Shown: piece by piece, positions 8,715 through 17,056 of the stretch | How positions within the stretch are numbered: the first letter of the stretch is position 1 | Layout: each line of letters opens with the position of its first letter | Assembly (NCBI GenBank): GCA_000482145.1 | Contig: AUXH01000185.1 | Location: 1-30,225 of the forward strand | Source of the DNA: Strigomonas culicis | Lineage: Eukaryota > Euglenozoa > Kinetoplastea > Trypanosomatida > Trypanosomatidae | Direction of reading: 5' to 3' | Length of the DNA: 30,225 nucleotides | Notes under the pieces: generated by a model | Databases searched by the model: none | The model's input: the letters and a program-made list of their open reading frames with translations, nothing else | Told to the model about the DNA's origin: nothing | Position numbers and translations under genes: made by a program

Positions 8715-10271
8715 ATGGGCAGCGGAACTTCAGCACAGCGCAGACGGGACACCCACCGGTACCATGGCATCGCGTACAGTGGGATGGTGCCCGACCTGCA
8801 GTCACTGCGCGTGCCTACGGAGGCCCCGCCGGAGGACCCGAGTGACTGGCTCTCGCTGAAGCTCCACACCGGCACGCGGCACACGGGCGCCATGGGCCCC
8901 ACGCGGCGCGAGGCGGGCGGCGCCGCGTTAGCCCCCGGGACCTCGCCGCTCCTGGGGCCCCCCCTCAAGCGGCTGCGGCCGTACGTGACGTTGAACGATA
9001 CGGACGCGTCCGCGCTGACCGGCCTGCTCCGTGCCGCGCTCCAGCACAGGCACCGCCTGCCGGAGGTGGACGAGCTGTCGCGGATGCCCACCTGGAGCAG
9101 CTGCAACGGCTCCTCCAGCTCCGCGGCGACGGTGAGCTCGCTCTGCCTCACGTCCTCCAGCAACGGCAGCGAGGCGAACAGCAACACGAGCCCCGTGCGG
9201 CGCGGCGCGCTCGTGCAGGCCTCCGCCAAGCCCCGCCTCTGCAGCTACCGGCTGGAGCCGCTGCAGGGCGTGCCGCGTCGCGTGCGCGCGACGCTGCTGC
9301 TGCCGGACGAACAGCTGCTGGCCGTGTGCGAGGCGGGCTCGCCCACGGCCACCGTGTACCACCTGGCGCTGCGCACCGTGGTCGGGCGCCTCGTCGGGCA
9401 CACGGCCGAGATCGTCGGCGGGCACTGCAGCCCCGACGGCCTCATGTTCGCCACCGCCGGCAAGGACAACCAGGTCATCCTCTGGGACGCCCTCACGTGT
9501 CGCATGCGGGCGGCGCTTGTGCACCCCAAGGCGGTCCTGGCGTGCCACTTCTCGCCGAGCGGGGACGAGCTCACGACGGCGTGCGACGACGGCGTCTGCC
9601 GCGTCTTCCACTCCCTGGACGGGTCCGAGAGCTTCAGCTACGCCGGGCAGCGCGGGCGGGTGCTGTGCCTCGCCCACACGCCGGACGGCAGCCTCTGCCT
9701 CAGCGGCGGCACCGGCCAGCAGGTGTGCGGCTGGAGCAGGACGCGCAGCGACGTGGTGGTCTTCAGCGGCCACAAGGGCGTCATCACGGCGCTCGACGCG
9801 CAGGAGCTCGGCGGCGGCCGGCAGTGCGTGCTGAGCATGGACGAGCGCACCGTCCATCTGTGGGACGTCAGCTCGCTGGTCGTCCTCGCCAGCGTCGACG
9901 TCGCGGCGGTCGCCGGCGGGGCCCCGCGCCGGGCGCACCAGCACTACTGGACGGCCGCGGCGCTGTCGCCAGCCGCCATGGGGGGCCACCTGCTCCTCGC
10001 GACGAGCAACTCCACCTTCCACGTCTACGACGTCGGCCACCTCGCACAGGCGGAGGCCGCGCCGGCGCCGCACAAGGGCTCCGTGACGTCGCTTCGAGAG
10101 CGCTGTGCGAGCGCCGTTCAGACAGCCGGTGGCGAGAAAAGTGCCGCGGCGTGTGAGGAGGTGCTGTGTCTCACCATGTCGGCCCCAGTGCGGACCATCG
10201 CATACGGGGACATACGTACGGTATGTCTGGGGGACCAAAATGGTAACTTATTTAAACTTCTATTGCAATAA
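8715..10271 (+). CDS. WD40-repeat protein with N-myristoylation-type start
   Basis: A 518-residue protein. The N-terminus begins MGSGTS, which fits the N-myristoyl consensus (Gly2, Ser6), so membrane attachment is possible. Residues about 1-180 are low complexity (Ser, Pro, Arg, Gly). From about residue 185 a beta-propeller is visible, with WD-type blades near 228-258 (ending ILWD), 270-299 (ending CRVFH), 312-341, 351-384 (ending HLWD) and weaker blades to the C-terminus. A stop codon lies immediately before the ATG in frame (8712-8714) and the predicted acceptor is 25 bases upstream, so the start is well fixed. No enzymatic domain is seen; WD40 propellers usually scaffold complexes. The partner is unknown, and I do not recognise a named orthologue. 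Confidence 0.88.
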   Translation: MGSGTSAQRRRDTHRYHGIAYSGMVPDLQSLRVPTEAPPEDPSDWLSLKLHTGTRHTGAMGPTRREAGGAALAPGTSPLLGPPLKRLRPYVTLNDTDASALTGLLRAALQHRHRLPEVDELSRMPTWSSCNGSSSSAATVSSLCLTSSSNGSEANSNTSPVRRGALVQASAKPRLCSYRLEPLQGVPRRVRATLLLPDEQLLAVCEAGSPTATVYHLALRTVVGRLVGHTAEIVGGHCSPDGLMFATAGKDNQVILWDALTCRMRAALVHPKAVLACHFSPSGDELTTACDDGVCRVFHSLDGSESFSYAGQRGRVLCLAHTPDGSLCLSGGTGQQVCGWSRTRSDVVVFSGHKGVITALDAQELGGGRQCVLSMDERTVHLWDVSSLVVLASVDVAAVAGGAPRRAHQHYWTAAALSPAAMGGHLLLATSNSTFHVYDVGHLAQAEAAPAPHKGSVTSLRERCASAVQTAGGEKSAAACEEVLCLTMSAPVRTIAYGDIRTVCLGDQNGNLFKLLLQ

Positions 10272-10860
10272 AAAAAGGGATATATATATATTTTTATTGC
10301 TCTTAGCATTACTTTTTTCTTTTTTATTCGTGATTTTTTCTTCCACTTTTCTTTTTTTCTGACTTGCAGTTTCCTAACTCTTTAATATGTTTCCTTTTTT
10401 TTTCTGTTTTTTTTTTGTTTCATAAATGTTTGCATATTAGTGTTTCCTGTTTTGTAGTTAATTGCAATTCACCACCGATTCTGTTTTTTCCCTTTTCCCT
10501 TTTTTTTTTGTTCTTTCATTGTTATTATTTTTGTTTTTTTTTATAGTTTTATGTTTTTTTTTCTATATTTCTTTTTATGGTTTTATGGTTTTATTTTTTC
10601 ATTTTTTGTATATATACGTGTTTTGGCGCCCGACAACTGTACAGTCTGCATGCTCTATAGCTTATTTGGTGTAATGTACCCCTGAACAATATTTTGTCGT
10701 ACATTTTCAGTAAATGCTAAGCTAGTGTTCATTTTTTTTTTCAACGTGCTTCTTATTTCATGTTATTCTCGCAGCTGTAGCTGTTCACTAGACGAAGATG
10801 GCACGCTTCCCCCCCCCCACCTATTACTCATTCTTCTCCAAACGCAGCCATCATCATCAT

Positions 10861-10889
10861 CTCTCTCTCTCTCATTCTCTCTCTCTCTC
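10861..10889. repeat. (CT)n microsatellite
   Basis: CT dinucleotide run with one ATT interruption, preceded by a short TCA run and a 10-base C run. It lies more than 150 bases before the favoured splice acceptor. Confidence 0.85.
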
Positions 10890-11145
10890 ATTCACTTTCT
10901 TCACTACCCACGTACAAGAATTACTTTCGTTTGTCATTTTCTTTTGTATTCATTGATTAGAGGTTAATTTTCGTTGTGTTGGTTTCCTCTTATTTTTGCT
11001 TTTTTTGTTTTACTGTTATTAAAACCTTTGCGCACATTTTTTCTTCTGTTTGTAGAATTACATTTCATTGCAGGAAAAGAGAAAAGAAACTATAAAGATT
11101 CCCTAAATACCCACCTAGTGCGAGCATACACCCACCCACCCACTC

Positions 11146-11174
11146 ATACACACACACACACACACACACACACA
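11146..11174. repeat. (CA)n microsatellite in a predicted 5' leader
   Basis: CA dinucleotide run ending 20 bases before the start codon of the CAP-Gly/Sec14 gene. If the acceptor at 11054 is used it lies inside the mRNA leader. Confidence 0.85.
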
Positions 11175-11193
11175 TACTTGTGTGAGTTTAGTA

Positions 11194-12411
11194 ATGGCCA
11201 AGAAAACATCGTTGCTCGTACCCGTGTCCTTCGAGAAGGCGAAGGCGGGCCAGCGTGTGCAGGACTACTGGGGACGGACGGCTACGCTCCGCTTCGTCGG
11301 CAAGATCGAGAAGAAGGACAATCCACCCAACAAGGACCCCGGCAAGTACTTCGGCCTGGAGTACGACGAGCCCAGCAACAACACGGAGCGCCACAACGGC
11401 ACGTGGGGCGAGAAGCAGTACTTCACCTGTGAGCCCAAGAAGGGTCTCATGGCGAAGGTGGCCGACGACATCTACGAGGAGGTCAACCCGGAGGGCATCC
11501 GCCAGCTGCGGAAGCACTTTGGCGAGCGTGTCGCGTCGTGGCACGACTTTGAGCTGGTCAAGTTCTGCATCGCGCGGCAGTTCGAGATGGACAAGGTGGT
11601 CGAGATGCTGGAGAAGCACCTCCAATGGCGCGCCGATTTCAAGCCGAACGCGGAGGAGTACTTCCCGCCGACGATAGCTGACGACTACCCGTGCGGCTAC
11701 ACGGGCACGGCCGACTACGACGAGAACCTCATTTACTGCGAGCGGCCCAGCAACGCCGGCAAGTGTCACCCGTCCGACTTTGTAAAGAAGTACACACTGC
11801 CGGTCATCGCGCGCTGGCACGCGACGGGGGTCGAGATGGGCATCGCACGCATGCGGGCGAGCAACTACGCGCACAAGCGCGTCTGCTACGTGATTGACCT
11901 GCTGAACGTAAAGGCGCTCACAACCCCCATGATCGGCTTCGCGCAGACGCTTGCCTCCGTCGAGCAGGACAACTACCCGGAGAACCTCGGCCGCGTCTTC
12001 ATTGTGAACTGCCCGGGCTTCTTCCGCTTCGCGTGGAATCTCATCAAGATCTTCATCGACTCTCGCACGAACAAGAAGATCCACTTTGTGGCTCCCAACC
12101 ACGCCATCAAGCATATGACGCCCTGCATGCCGGAGGAGGACATCCCCAACTTCTGCGGTGGCGTGAGCAACAAGTGGATGGAGACGAACCAGGGCGTCAT
12201 CGGCAGCCACGACCCACTCAAGGCCTTCCGCGGCAAACTTCCTGGCGGCAGCCAGAAGGGAAGTCAGAAGGGCAGCAGCAAGGACGACAACGACGACTCG
12301 CTCGTGAACGTGGACGTGCCAACGCCCTCGTCCTACGGCTCGCCTTCGTACATCTCGCCCTCGTACGACTCGCCCCCAGCGGGTGGGTTCCCCTCGTCCA
12401 AGGCTGCCTAA
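11194..12411 (+). CDS. CAP-Gly plus CRAL-TRIO (Sec14) domain fusion protein
   Basis: A 405-residue protein joining two modules. Residues about 20-90 form a CAP-Gly fold, the microtubule plus-end or tubulin-tail binder, with the GRTATLRFVGKI strand, YFGLEYDEP and QYF-x-C-x-P-x-x-G. Its signature loop reads ERHNG where the family has GKNDG. Residues about 119-147 match the CRAL-TRIO N-terminal helix (ARQFEMDKVVEMLEKHL), and about 160-325 the Sec14-type lipid-binding domain, with NYPENLGRVFIVNCP and a following gate helix. Sec14 domains bind and exchange phosphoinositides or other lipids. The tail (350-405) is Ser/Gly/Lys-rich with three SYxSP units. The combination suggests a link between membranes or lipids and microtubules; that is inference. 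I chose ATG 11194; the frame extends four codons to a GTG at 11182, which is unnecessary. Confidence 0.88.
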   Translation: MAKKTSLLVPVSFEKAKAGQRVQDYWGRTATLRFVGKIEKKDNPPNKDPGKYFGLEYDEPSNNTERHNGTWGEKQYFTCEPKKGLMAKVADDIYEEVNPEGIRQLRKHFGERVASWHDFELVKFCIARQFEMDKVVEMLEKHLQWRADFKPNAEEYFPPTIADDYPCGYTGTADYDENLIYCERPSNAGKCHPSDFVKKYTLPVIARWHATGVEMGIARMRASNYAHKRVCYVIDLLNVKALTTPMIGFAQTLASVEQDNYPENLGRVFIVNCPGFFRFAWNLIKIFIDSRTNKKIHFVAPNHAIKHMTPCMPEEDIPNFCGGVSNKWMETNQGVIGSHDPLKAFRGKLPGGSQKGSQKGSSKDDNDDSLVNVDVPTPSSYGSPSYISPSYDSPPAGGFPSSKAA

Positions 12412-13422
12412 CGGAGAGCCAGGTGCCGTGGAGGGCATACGCTCCCTACCGCTGTAATTCGTTTTTTTTTTTTAATTTGTTTTTGAAATACTCTTTTCCC
12501 CTAGGAACTGCGCACATATTTCACTTTTCCCTTTTTTTTTTTCATTGCGTTTTTTTTTTGTTGTTGTTCTGTACTTGTCTTGATGGACTACACCACACTA
12601 AGTTAGAGGGTCATCACAGGAGATGCTAGGGAGCAGCTCTACTCTCCTCTTTCAACCTTTTTTTAATTTCTCTCCCCTCTCCTTTTTTCTGTGAAAACAA
12701 CACAAAGGAAAAACGAAGCGCGTACTTGTGCGCTGATGATAACTATAAATGATATCGGTAATAATAAAAGTGCTTATGCACACACATTTAACTATACGTC
12801 TATACATTGCACGATTTTTTTTTGAACTGTACCTGTCTGTCTTGTACTGAAGGAACGCATGCGAGCATGTATTTAATTTACATACATACATATACATATA
12901 CGAGTACTACGTACTGTAATGAAGGTAGGTGATGTGAACTCCTTCTACCATCACCTGTTCTTTACCCCTTCTTCTCTTGTTGGTCTTTCCCCCTTCCCTC
13001 TCTTGTTGAGCTGCTTCACTGTCCTTCCTCTTTCGCTTCTCTCGTTTCTTCTTCTGTAAATTCGACACGTCACTAGTATTCCAATACGTTCTAGACCAGA
13101 CACGCCCACCAACATTAATAACAATAACAACAAAAGTATAATAATAAAAGAAAAAAAAAACAGAGGACCACGAGCACAGTTTCTTCAACCCACTACCTCC
13201 GCAGTAAGTAAGACGAAGAGCAGTGCCCACTCACATCTGTATTTATACATACAGCAAACCTCTTACCTGCGCGTTTATTGAAGTGTGCCTGTCATAGCCC
13301 CCTGGTCTAGAGGCTTACCCTACCAGCGAGCCAGCACATTTTATTCTTTTTTTTTTCCTGTTTATATATATTCCTTCGTTCGTATAGCTTGGTCTACTCC
13401 CTCTCACCCTCCCTAGTGCGTC
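12412..13422. other. Intergenic region (1.0 kb), no gene seen
   Basis: T-rich near 12460-12570, A/T-rich to about 12950, then a less biased part to 13330. No convincing coding region on either strand. Predicted acceptors for the eIF4E-like gene: the T/C tract at 13340-13382 with AG at 13386-13387 (leader 35 bases), or AG at 13415-13416 after a CT-rich stretch (leader 6 bases). No tRNA-type B box is seen. Confidence 0.6.
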
Positions 13423-14274
13423 ATGTCCCAGGCTCAGCAGCACGCGCTCCGGAACCGCTGGTTCTTCTTCTACTTGCCGCTCATCACCAACGACTTGGTC
13501 AACGCCAGTTACAACGGCGACTGGAACTTGGCCGCTGAGGAGCTGACCCAACGGCTCGACTGGGTGACAACGGTAGAGGAGCTGTGGTCCTCCATGAACT
13601 CGCTGCCCAAGATCCAGGGCCTGCCGGTGGGCAGCACCTACATCCTATCGCGTGACGGCAAGGAGGCCAGCTTCGAGAACTTCCCCAAGGGCTCGCGGCT
13701 TCTGGTCAACTTGCACAAGTCGCCGGCGACGGAGACGGGGCTAGACGTCGTCCTGGCGGCCGTGCTCGGCGAGTCCATCACGAGCGACGTGGGCCTCGCG
13801 GAGCCGGTCTGCGACGTGATACGCATCGCCGCGCGGCCGAACCGCGACTTCGTGGACCTGCTGCGCGTGGAGGTGTGGCTGAACGACGCGGCCTACTCGG
13901 CGAAGGTCGCGAACGCGCTGCGCCAGGCGCTGAAGGACCGCGCGGTCCCCTCCAGCACCTACGAGATCCGCGAGAACCCCTTCGAGAGCGCGGTGAAGAA
14001 GGCGCCGCGCGGCCACTCGAGCACGGAGCTCGACCGCAGCCGCAGCACGGACCACGCCCCGAAGGAGGTGGAGCCGGAGGCCCCAAAGGCGGAGCCGGCG
14101 CCAGCGCCCAAGGCGTCCCTGGAAGCGGAGCCGCCGGCTGTGCCGCAGCCCGCGGGGGCGACGGAGGCGGCCGCCGCGGACGCGGACGGCGTGAAGGGTG
14201 AAGGCGTGGACAGACCGGAGGACAAGCCCGAGGAGGCGAAGCAGGGAGAGGCGGAGCAGACGACACCGGCCTGA
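13423..14274 (+). CDS. EIF4E5: eIF4E-family cap-binding protein, probably EIF4E5
   Basis: A 283-residue protein with an eIF4E fold in residues 7-185 and a low-complexity Ala/Glu/Pro/Lys tail after that. eIF4E proteins bind the mRNA 5' cap and recruit eIF4G. By-eye alignment with human eIF4E: HALRNRW matches HPLQNRW; Trp34 would be cap-stacking Trp56; Trp55 in VEELW is the eIF4G-contacting Trp73; the second stacking Trp102 is Phe84, with Glu85 kept; Trp152 would be Trp166, after a loop insertion of about six residues. Trypanosomatids have six eIF4Es with non-equivalent roles. Its position near CRK3 and S27a, from memory of T. brucei and L. major maps, favours EIF4E5. The family call is firm; the paralogue number is inference. 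The long acidic tail is unusual. Confidence 0.78.
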   Translation: MSQAQQHALRNRWFFFYLPLITNDLVNASYNGDWNLAAEELTQRLDWVTTVEELWSSMNSLPKIQGLPVGSTYILSRDGKEASFENFPKGSRLLVNLHKSPATETGLDVVLAAVLGESITSDVGLAEPVCDVIRIAARPNRDFVDLLRVEVWLNDAAYSAKVANALRQALKDRAVPSSTYEIRENPFESAVKKAPRGHSSTELDRSRSTDHAPKEVEPEAPKAEPAPAPKASLEAEPPAVPQPAGATEAAAADADGVKGEGVDRPEDKPEEAKQGEAEQTTPA

Positions 14275-14671
14275 CGGTGCTTCTCCACAGGCACGGACAA
14301 AAGGAAAAACTGATACTATACAGATGTTTTTCTCCTTATATATGTAGTGAAATTCGTTGTGTGCTAACTATTTGTATTCTGTTCCTTTTCTCTCTATATT
14401 TTTTAAAAAACTTCCATAATACTTTTCAAAATGTTTTATTTTTGTTGTTGTAATTATTATAAACCTTAACGCAAATGAAAGCGCCCCTGTAATACTAAGA
14501 AGATACTCCCTACCGATGATTGTCGCCCTGTTTATGTGTGTGTGTGTGTGCGTATGGAAGCGAGCTAGCGGGCATGTAAGTGCCTTCCGTTGTCGCTCTC
14601 TCTCCCTCTCTCTCTTTCTTGCTTCTCACTCTTCCTCCCTTCTCTCCCTTCACGCACTTTAAGTTTCGAAT
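14275..14671. other. Intergenic region before the S27a fusion gene
   Basis: A/T-rich left part (probable 3' UTR of the eIF4E-like gene), a TG run at about 14532-14550, and the strong pyrimidine tract listed separately at 14594-14663. No gene seen. Confidence 0.6.
14594..14663 (+). promoter_or_regulatory. Strong predicted trans-splice acceptor of the S27a fusion gene
   Basis: About 67 bases of nearly pure C/T, followed by the first AG at 14662-14663 and then, after an 8-base leader, the ATG at 14672. It is the longest uninterrupted C/T-type tract in the window and sits in front of a ribosomal protein gene, consistent with high expression. Efficiency is inferred, not shown. Confidence 0.65.
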
Positions 14672-15127
14672 ATGCAACTGTTCGTCAAGACCCCGGCGGG
14701 CCGCACGGTCCCCGTGCACGTCACCGGCGAGGAGACCGTCGCCGCCCTGAAGGCCAAGGCCGACGTCGAGGGCACCCTCGTGTACGCCGGCGTGTGCCTC
14801 GAGGACAGCGAGCTGCTCTCCGCCTACGCCCTGCAGCGCGAGGCCACCATCCAGGCGGTCATCCCCGTCGTCGGCGGTAGGGAGAAGAAGAAGAAGAAAC
14901 GCACCTTCACGAAGCCCAAGAAGCCGGTGCACCGCCACAAACTGGAGAAGATGCGCGCTCTCAAGTACTTCAAGGTGACGGAGAACGACGACGGCTCGTA
15001 CAAGGTGGAGCGCACCCGCAAGGAGTGCCACCACCCGCAGTGCGGCTCCGGCGTCTTCATGGCACAGCACAAGGACCGCGAGTACTGCGGCAAGTGCCAC
15101 CTGACCTACAAGAAGGAGAGCAAGTAG
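14672..15127 (+). CDS. RPS27A: Divergent ubiquitin-like / 40S ribosomal protein S27a (eS31) fusion
   Basis: A 151-residue precursor. Residues 1-69 are a ubiquitin-like domain ending in Gly-Gly, the usual cleavage point, followed by the eS31 part: a Lys-rich stretch (72-77), a basic core and a C2-C2 zinc ribbon (CHHPQC and CGKC). eS31 sits on the small-subunit head near the decoding region. Against ubiquitin, this domain lacks about seven residues in the loop after the central helix. It has Val at the Lys48 position, Arg at Lys63 and Lys11, and Pro at Leu8, and both arginines of the LRLRGG tail are replaced (IPVVGG). It therefore probably serves as a folding partner or stays attached, and does not supply ubiquitin. 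The start directly follows a very strong pyrimidine tract and AG. Confidence 0.93.
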   Translation: MQLFVKTPAGRTVPVHVTGEETVAALKAKADVEGTLVYAGVCLEDSELLSAYALQREATIQAVIPVVGGREKKKKKRTFTKPKKPVHRHKLEKMRALKYFKVTENDDGSYKVERTRKECHHPQCGSGVFMAQHKDREYCGKCHLTYKKESK

Positions 15128-15476
15128 GCGCCTCTCGGCATTCGAAACTACTTTCCATTTTATTATTTTGTTTTTATCATTTTACCTCTTAAATCTCCAC
15201 CTGTTCCCCCCTTCATGTGCGCGTTCCACGCGTTCGCCGCTGCTGTTGAATACCTTACTCACATGTATGGTTATGGGTTGTAATGCTTCTCCTATCCTCC
15301 CGCTTCCTCTCCTCTTCCCCTACGTGCAAACAGTCGCACGTTCGAAGTGCTTCTAAACCAATCAAAAGTTATTTGCTATCCAACCCACTGCGCCTATTTA
15401 CATACATCTGTACGTACAGAATAGCTTCCCATTCTCCTCCCCCCTACACACACTTCTTAGGCTCCCCGACCAGCGT
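15128..15476. other. Intergenic region with trans-splice signal for the J-domain gene
   Basis: C/T-rich throughout. The clear acceptor is AG at 15459-15460, after a tract from about 15426, giving a 16-base leader before ATG 15477. No gene seen. Confidence 0.6.
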
Positions 15477-16373
15477 ATGGGCCTTTCCGACATTGATGAG
15501 GACGACGGCCCCCCGCCGCCCCGCCCTGTAGCGGTGGCGAACCCCCCCGCGCCCGTCATGATGGCCGCGGCCACTGTGCGCGCGCCCGTGGTCACCGCGG
15601 TCCCCACGGCGATCCCCGTGGGGCGGGCCGTGGTCGCGACGGGCCCCGGCGCGAGCGGCGGCAGCGCGAGCCAGGGCAGCAAGACGTTCGACATCGACGA
15701 CCTGTTCGGCGCGCAGCAGAACGTGGTGCTGGCCTCGTCCACGCAGCAGCAGAGCAGCAGCGCGAGCGCGTGCTCGCGGACCAGCAACACGGTGCTCGAC
15801 GACCTCTTCGCGCCGCAGGCGGCCGCGGCGCCGGCGTCGGCGTCGGCGGCCAAGGCGCAGCCGCCCGCGAAGGACAGCGCCATCTACGTGGGCTCCTTCG
15901 ACACAGGCCAGTCCGACGACCTCTTCGACATGTCCACGCCCACGACGACGCAGACGCACAAGAGCGCGGAGAGCGTTCTCGATGCCTTCGAGAACAGGGG
16001 CAAGAAGGAGAACGCACGGTTCGGCAACAAGAACAGCTTAGAGCACCTCACGCGCAACAAGGACAACAACAAGATCAACGCGCGGCTGCTCGCGCTGATG
16101 AACTACTACGATGTCCTAGGCGTCTCCTCCACCGCGGACGAGGAGACGATCAAGCGCGCCTACAAGCGGAAGGCACTCGAGCTGCACCCCGACCGTGTCG
16201 GCAGAGGGCAGACCGCGGAGGAGGCGGAGCTGTTCAAGGTGATCACGAAGGCAAACGAGGTGTTGACGGATGCCGGCGAGCGCGCCAAGTACGACCAACA
16301 GCTGCGGACGGCCGGCTACGGGGCGCCAGCCCCTCAGGCCCCTCCTACGGACTCTTGGTACAATCAATTCTAA
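15477..16373 (+). CDS. J-domain (Hsp40-type) co-chaperone with DDLF repeats
   Basis: A 298-residue protein. The C-terminal J domain (about 209-275) has YYDVLGV, the HPD triad (237-239) that stimulates Hsp70 ATPase, and the closing ERAKYDQ helix. There is no Gly/Phe or zinc-finger region, so it is a type III J-protein. The first 200 residues are Ala/Pro/Ser/Gln-rich and probably disordered. DDLF occurs three times, at 74-77 (IDDLF), 108-111 (LDDLF) and 147-150 (SDDLF), and VLDAF occurs at 168-172. Such short acidic-hydrophobic motifs are typical ligands of clathrin and adaptor appendages, so a client-recruiting role is possible. The J domain itself looks like a classical DnaJ type, not the auxilin type. 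The tail ends in SWYNQF. The start is fixed by the nearby splice acceptor. Confidence 0.88.
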   Translation: MGLSDIDEDDGPPPPRPVAVANPPAPVMMAAATVRAPVVTAVPTAIPVGRAVVATGPGASGGSASQGSKTFDIDDLFGAQQNVVLASSTQQQSSSASACSRTSNTVLDDLFAPQAAAAPASASAAKAQPPAKDSAIYVGSFDTGQSDDLFDMSTPTTTQTHKSAESVLDAFENRGKKENARFGNKNSLEHLTRNKDNNKINARLLALMNYYDVLGVSSTADEETIKRAYKRKALELHPDRVGRGQTAEEAELFKVITKANEVLTDAGERAKYDQQLRTAGYGAPAPQAPPTDSWYNQF

Positions 16374-16828
16374 CTAACTAAACGTCGCGCTAGGTGTCCG
16401 ACCTTTTTTTTTCTTTTGCTTCTTTGTGTTATGCATCGATTTATCATCCAACATGCACTTTTGGAACTGTAGAACTGAATGCACTTGTAATTCGCTGATA
16501 CTTGTTGTTTGTTTCTCTTTCCAACATGCTCAAGGATGTATATCTCTATCTATATACATAAAAGTGTCATTCATTGTTGCATTATGTCACCAAAGCTCAC
16601 CTCTATAAAGACAGTGCTGACAAGAGCACGATCCCTACACGTTTGCTGTTCCGCTGTCAACGGCATCCAAGCTCTGCGCTCTTGTAGCTAGTGAAGGAGT
16701 TGGTCTTCGATAACGGCTCTTATCATCTCTCCCCCTCTCTGCCCCTTTTCTCACTTCTGGTATCGTAAGCTACTTATTTTTATTCGATTGTGTTTTTTAA
16801 TTCTAATAACACTTCCTTACCGTCCATA
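16374..16828. other. Intergenic region with trans-splice signal for F1 epsilon
   Basis: Mixed composition, no gene. A pyrimidine-rich tract at about 16728-16758 is followed by AG at 16768-16769. This gives a 59-base leader without an ATG. The frame of the next gene is open upstream to 16790, but the acceptor lies before that too; the first ATG of the leader is 16829. Confidence 0.55.
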
Positions 16829-17056
16829 ATGTTCCGCCGCTCCATTACTGCTCTTAGCACCAGCTGGCGCGACCAGGGCATCAGCTACGTCAAGTACCTG
16901 AATGTCACCACCGAGACCCTGCACACGGCGCTGAGTGAGAAGGCGAAGGTCAAGTACGACAAGTTCTCGAACCCCAACTATGTGGCCATGAGGCCCGACG
17001 GCACCGGCACGATGGAGGAGGTGAAGAAGGTGCCCACCTTCACCAAGGACTACTAA
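16829..17056 (+). CDS. ATP synthase F1 subunit epsilon (mitochondrial)
   Basis: A 75-residue protein of the small eukaryotic epsilon family, which sits on the F1 central stalk with gamma and delta in the mitochondrial inner-membrane ATP synthase. Seen: a short basic N-terminus; the diagnostic SWRDQGISYVKYLNVTTETLHTAL helix (residues 11-34), equivalent to the YWRQAGLSYIRYS segment of animal and fungal epsilon; then a basic segment and a short C-terminal tail ending in Tyr. The length fits the family. The upstream in-frame codons 16790-16828 start at a non-ATG codon and are leader sequence. It is easily missed because of its size, but the motif is specific. In T. brucei the epsilon subunit has about the same length (from memory). 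Confidence 0.88.
   Translation: MFRRSITALSTSWRDQGISYVKYLNVTTETLHTALSEKAKVKYDKFSNPNYVAMRPDGTGTMEEVKKVPTFTKDY

Larger units (their letters stand above)
10272..11193. other. Intergenic region (0.92 kb), no gene seen
   Basis: Very T-rich (10300-10620), then a CT microsatellite at 10861-10889 and a CA microsatellite at 11146-11174. Predicted acceptor for the next gene: the tract at about 11030-11052 with AG at 11053-11054, giving a 139-base leader without an ATG that contains the CA repeat. An AG at 11190-11191 lies two bases before the start codon and is less likely. Several Phe-rich open frames here are translated T runs. Confidence 0.6.

Noticed and set aside
8928..10238. Minus-strand open frame (436 codons) opposite the WD40 gene
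   Set aside because: Shadow frame with no domain; the plus strand shows repeated WD-type blades.
11188..12438. Minus-strand open frame (416 codons) opposite the CAP-Gly/Sec14 gene
   Set aside because: No recognisable domain; the plus strand has two clear domains.
12412..13422. Search for tRNA or snRNA genes in this and other spacers
   Set aside because: No B-box-like GGTTCGANTCC sequence or cloverleaf was found by eye; a tRNAscan or covariance search would be needed to exclude short RNAs.
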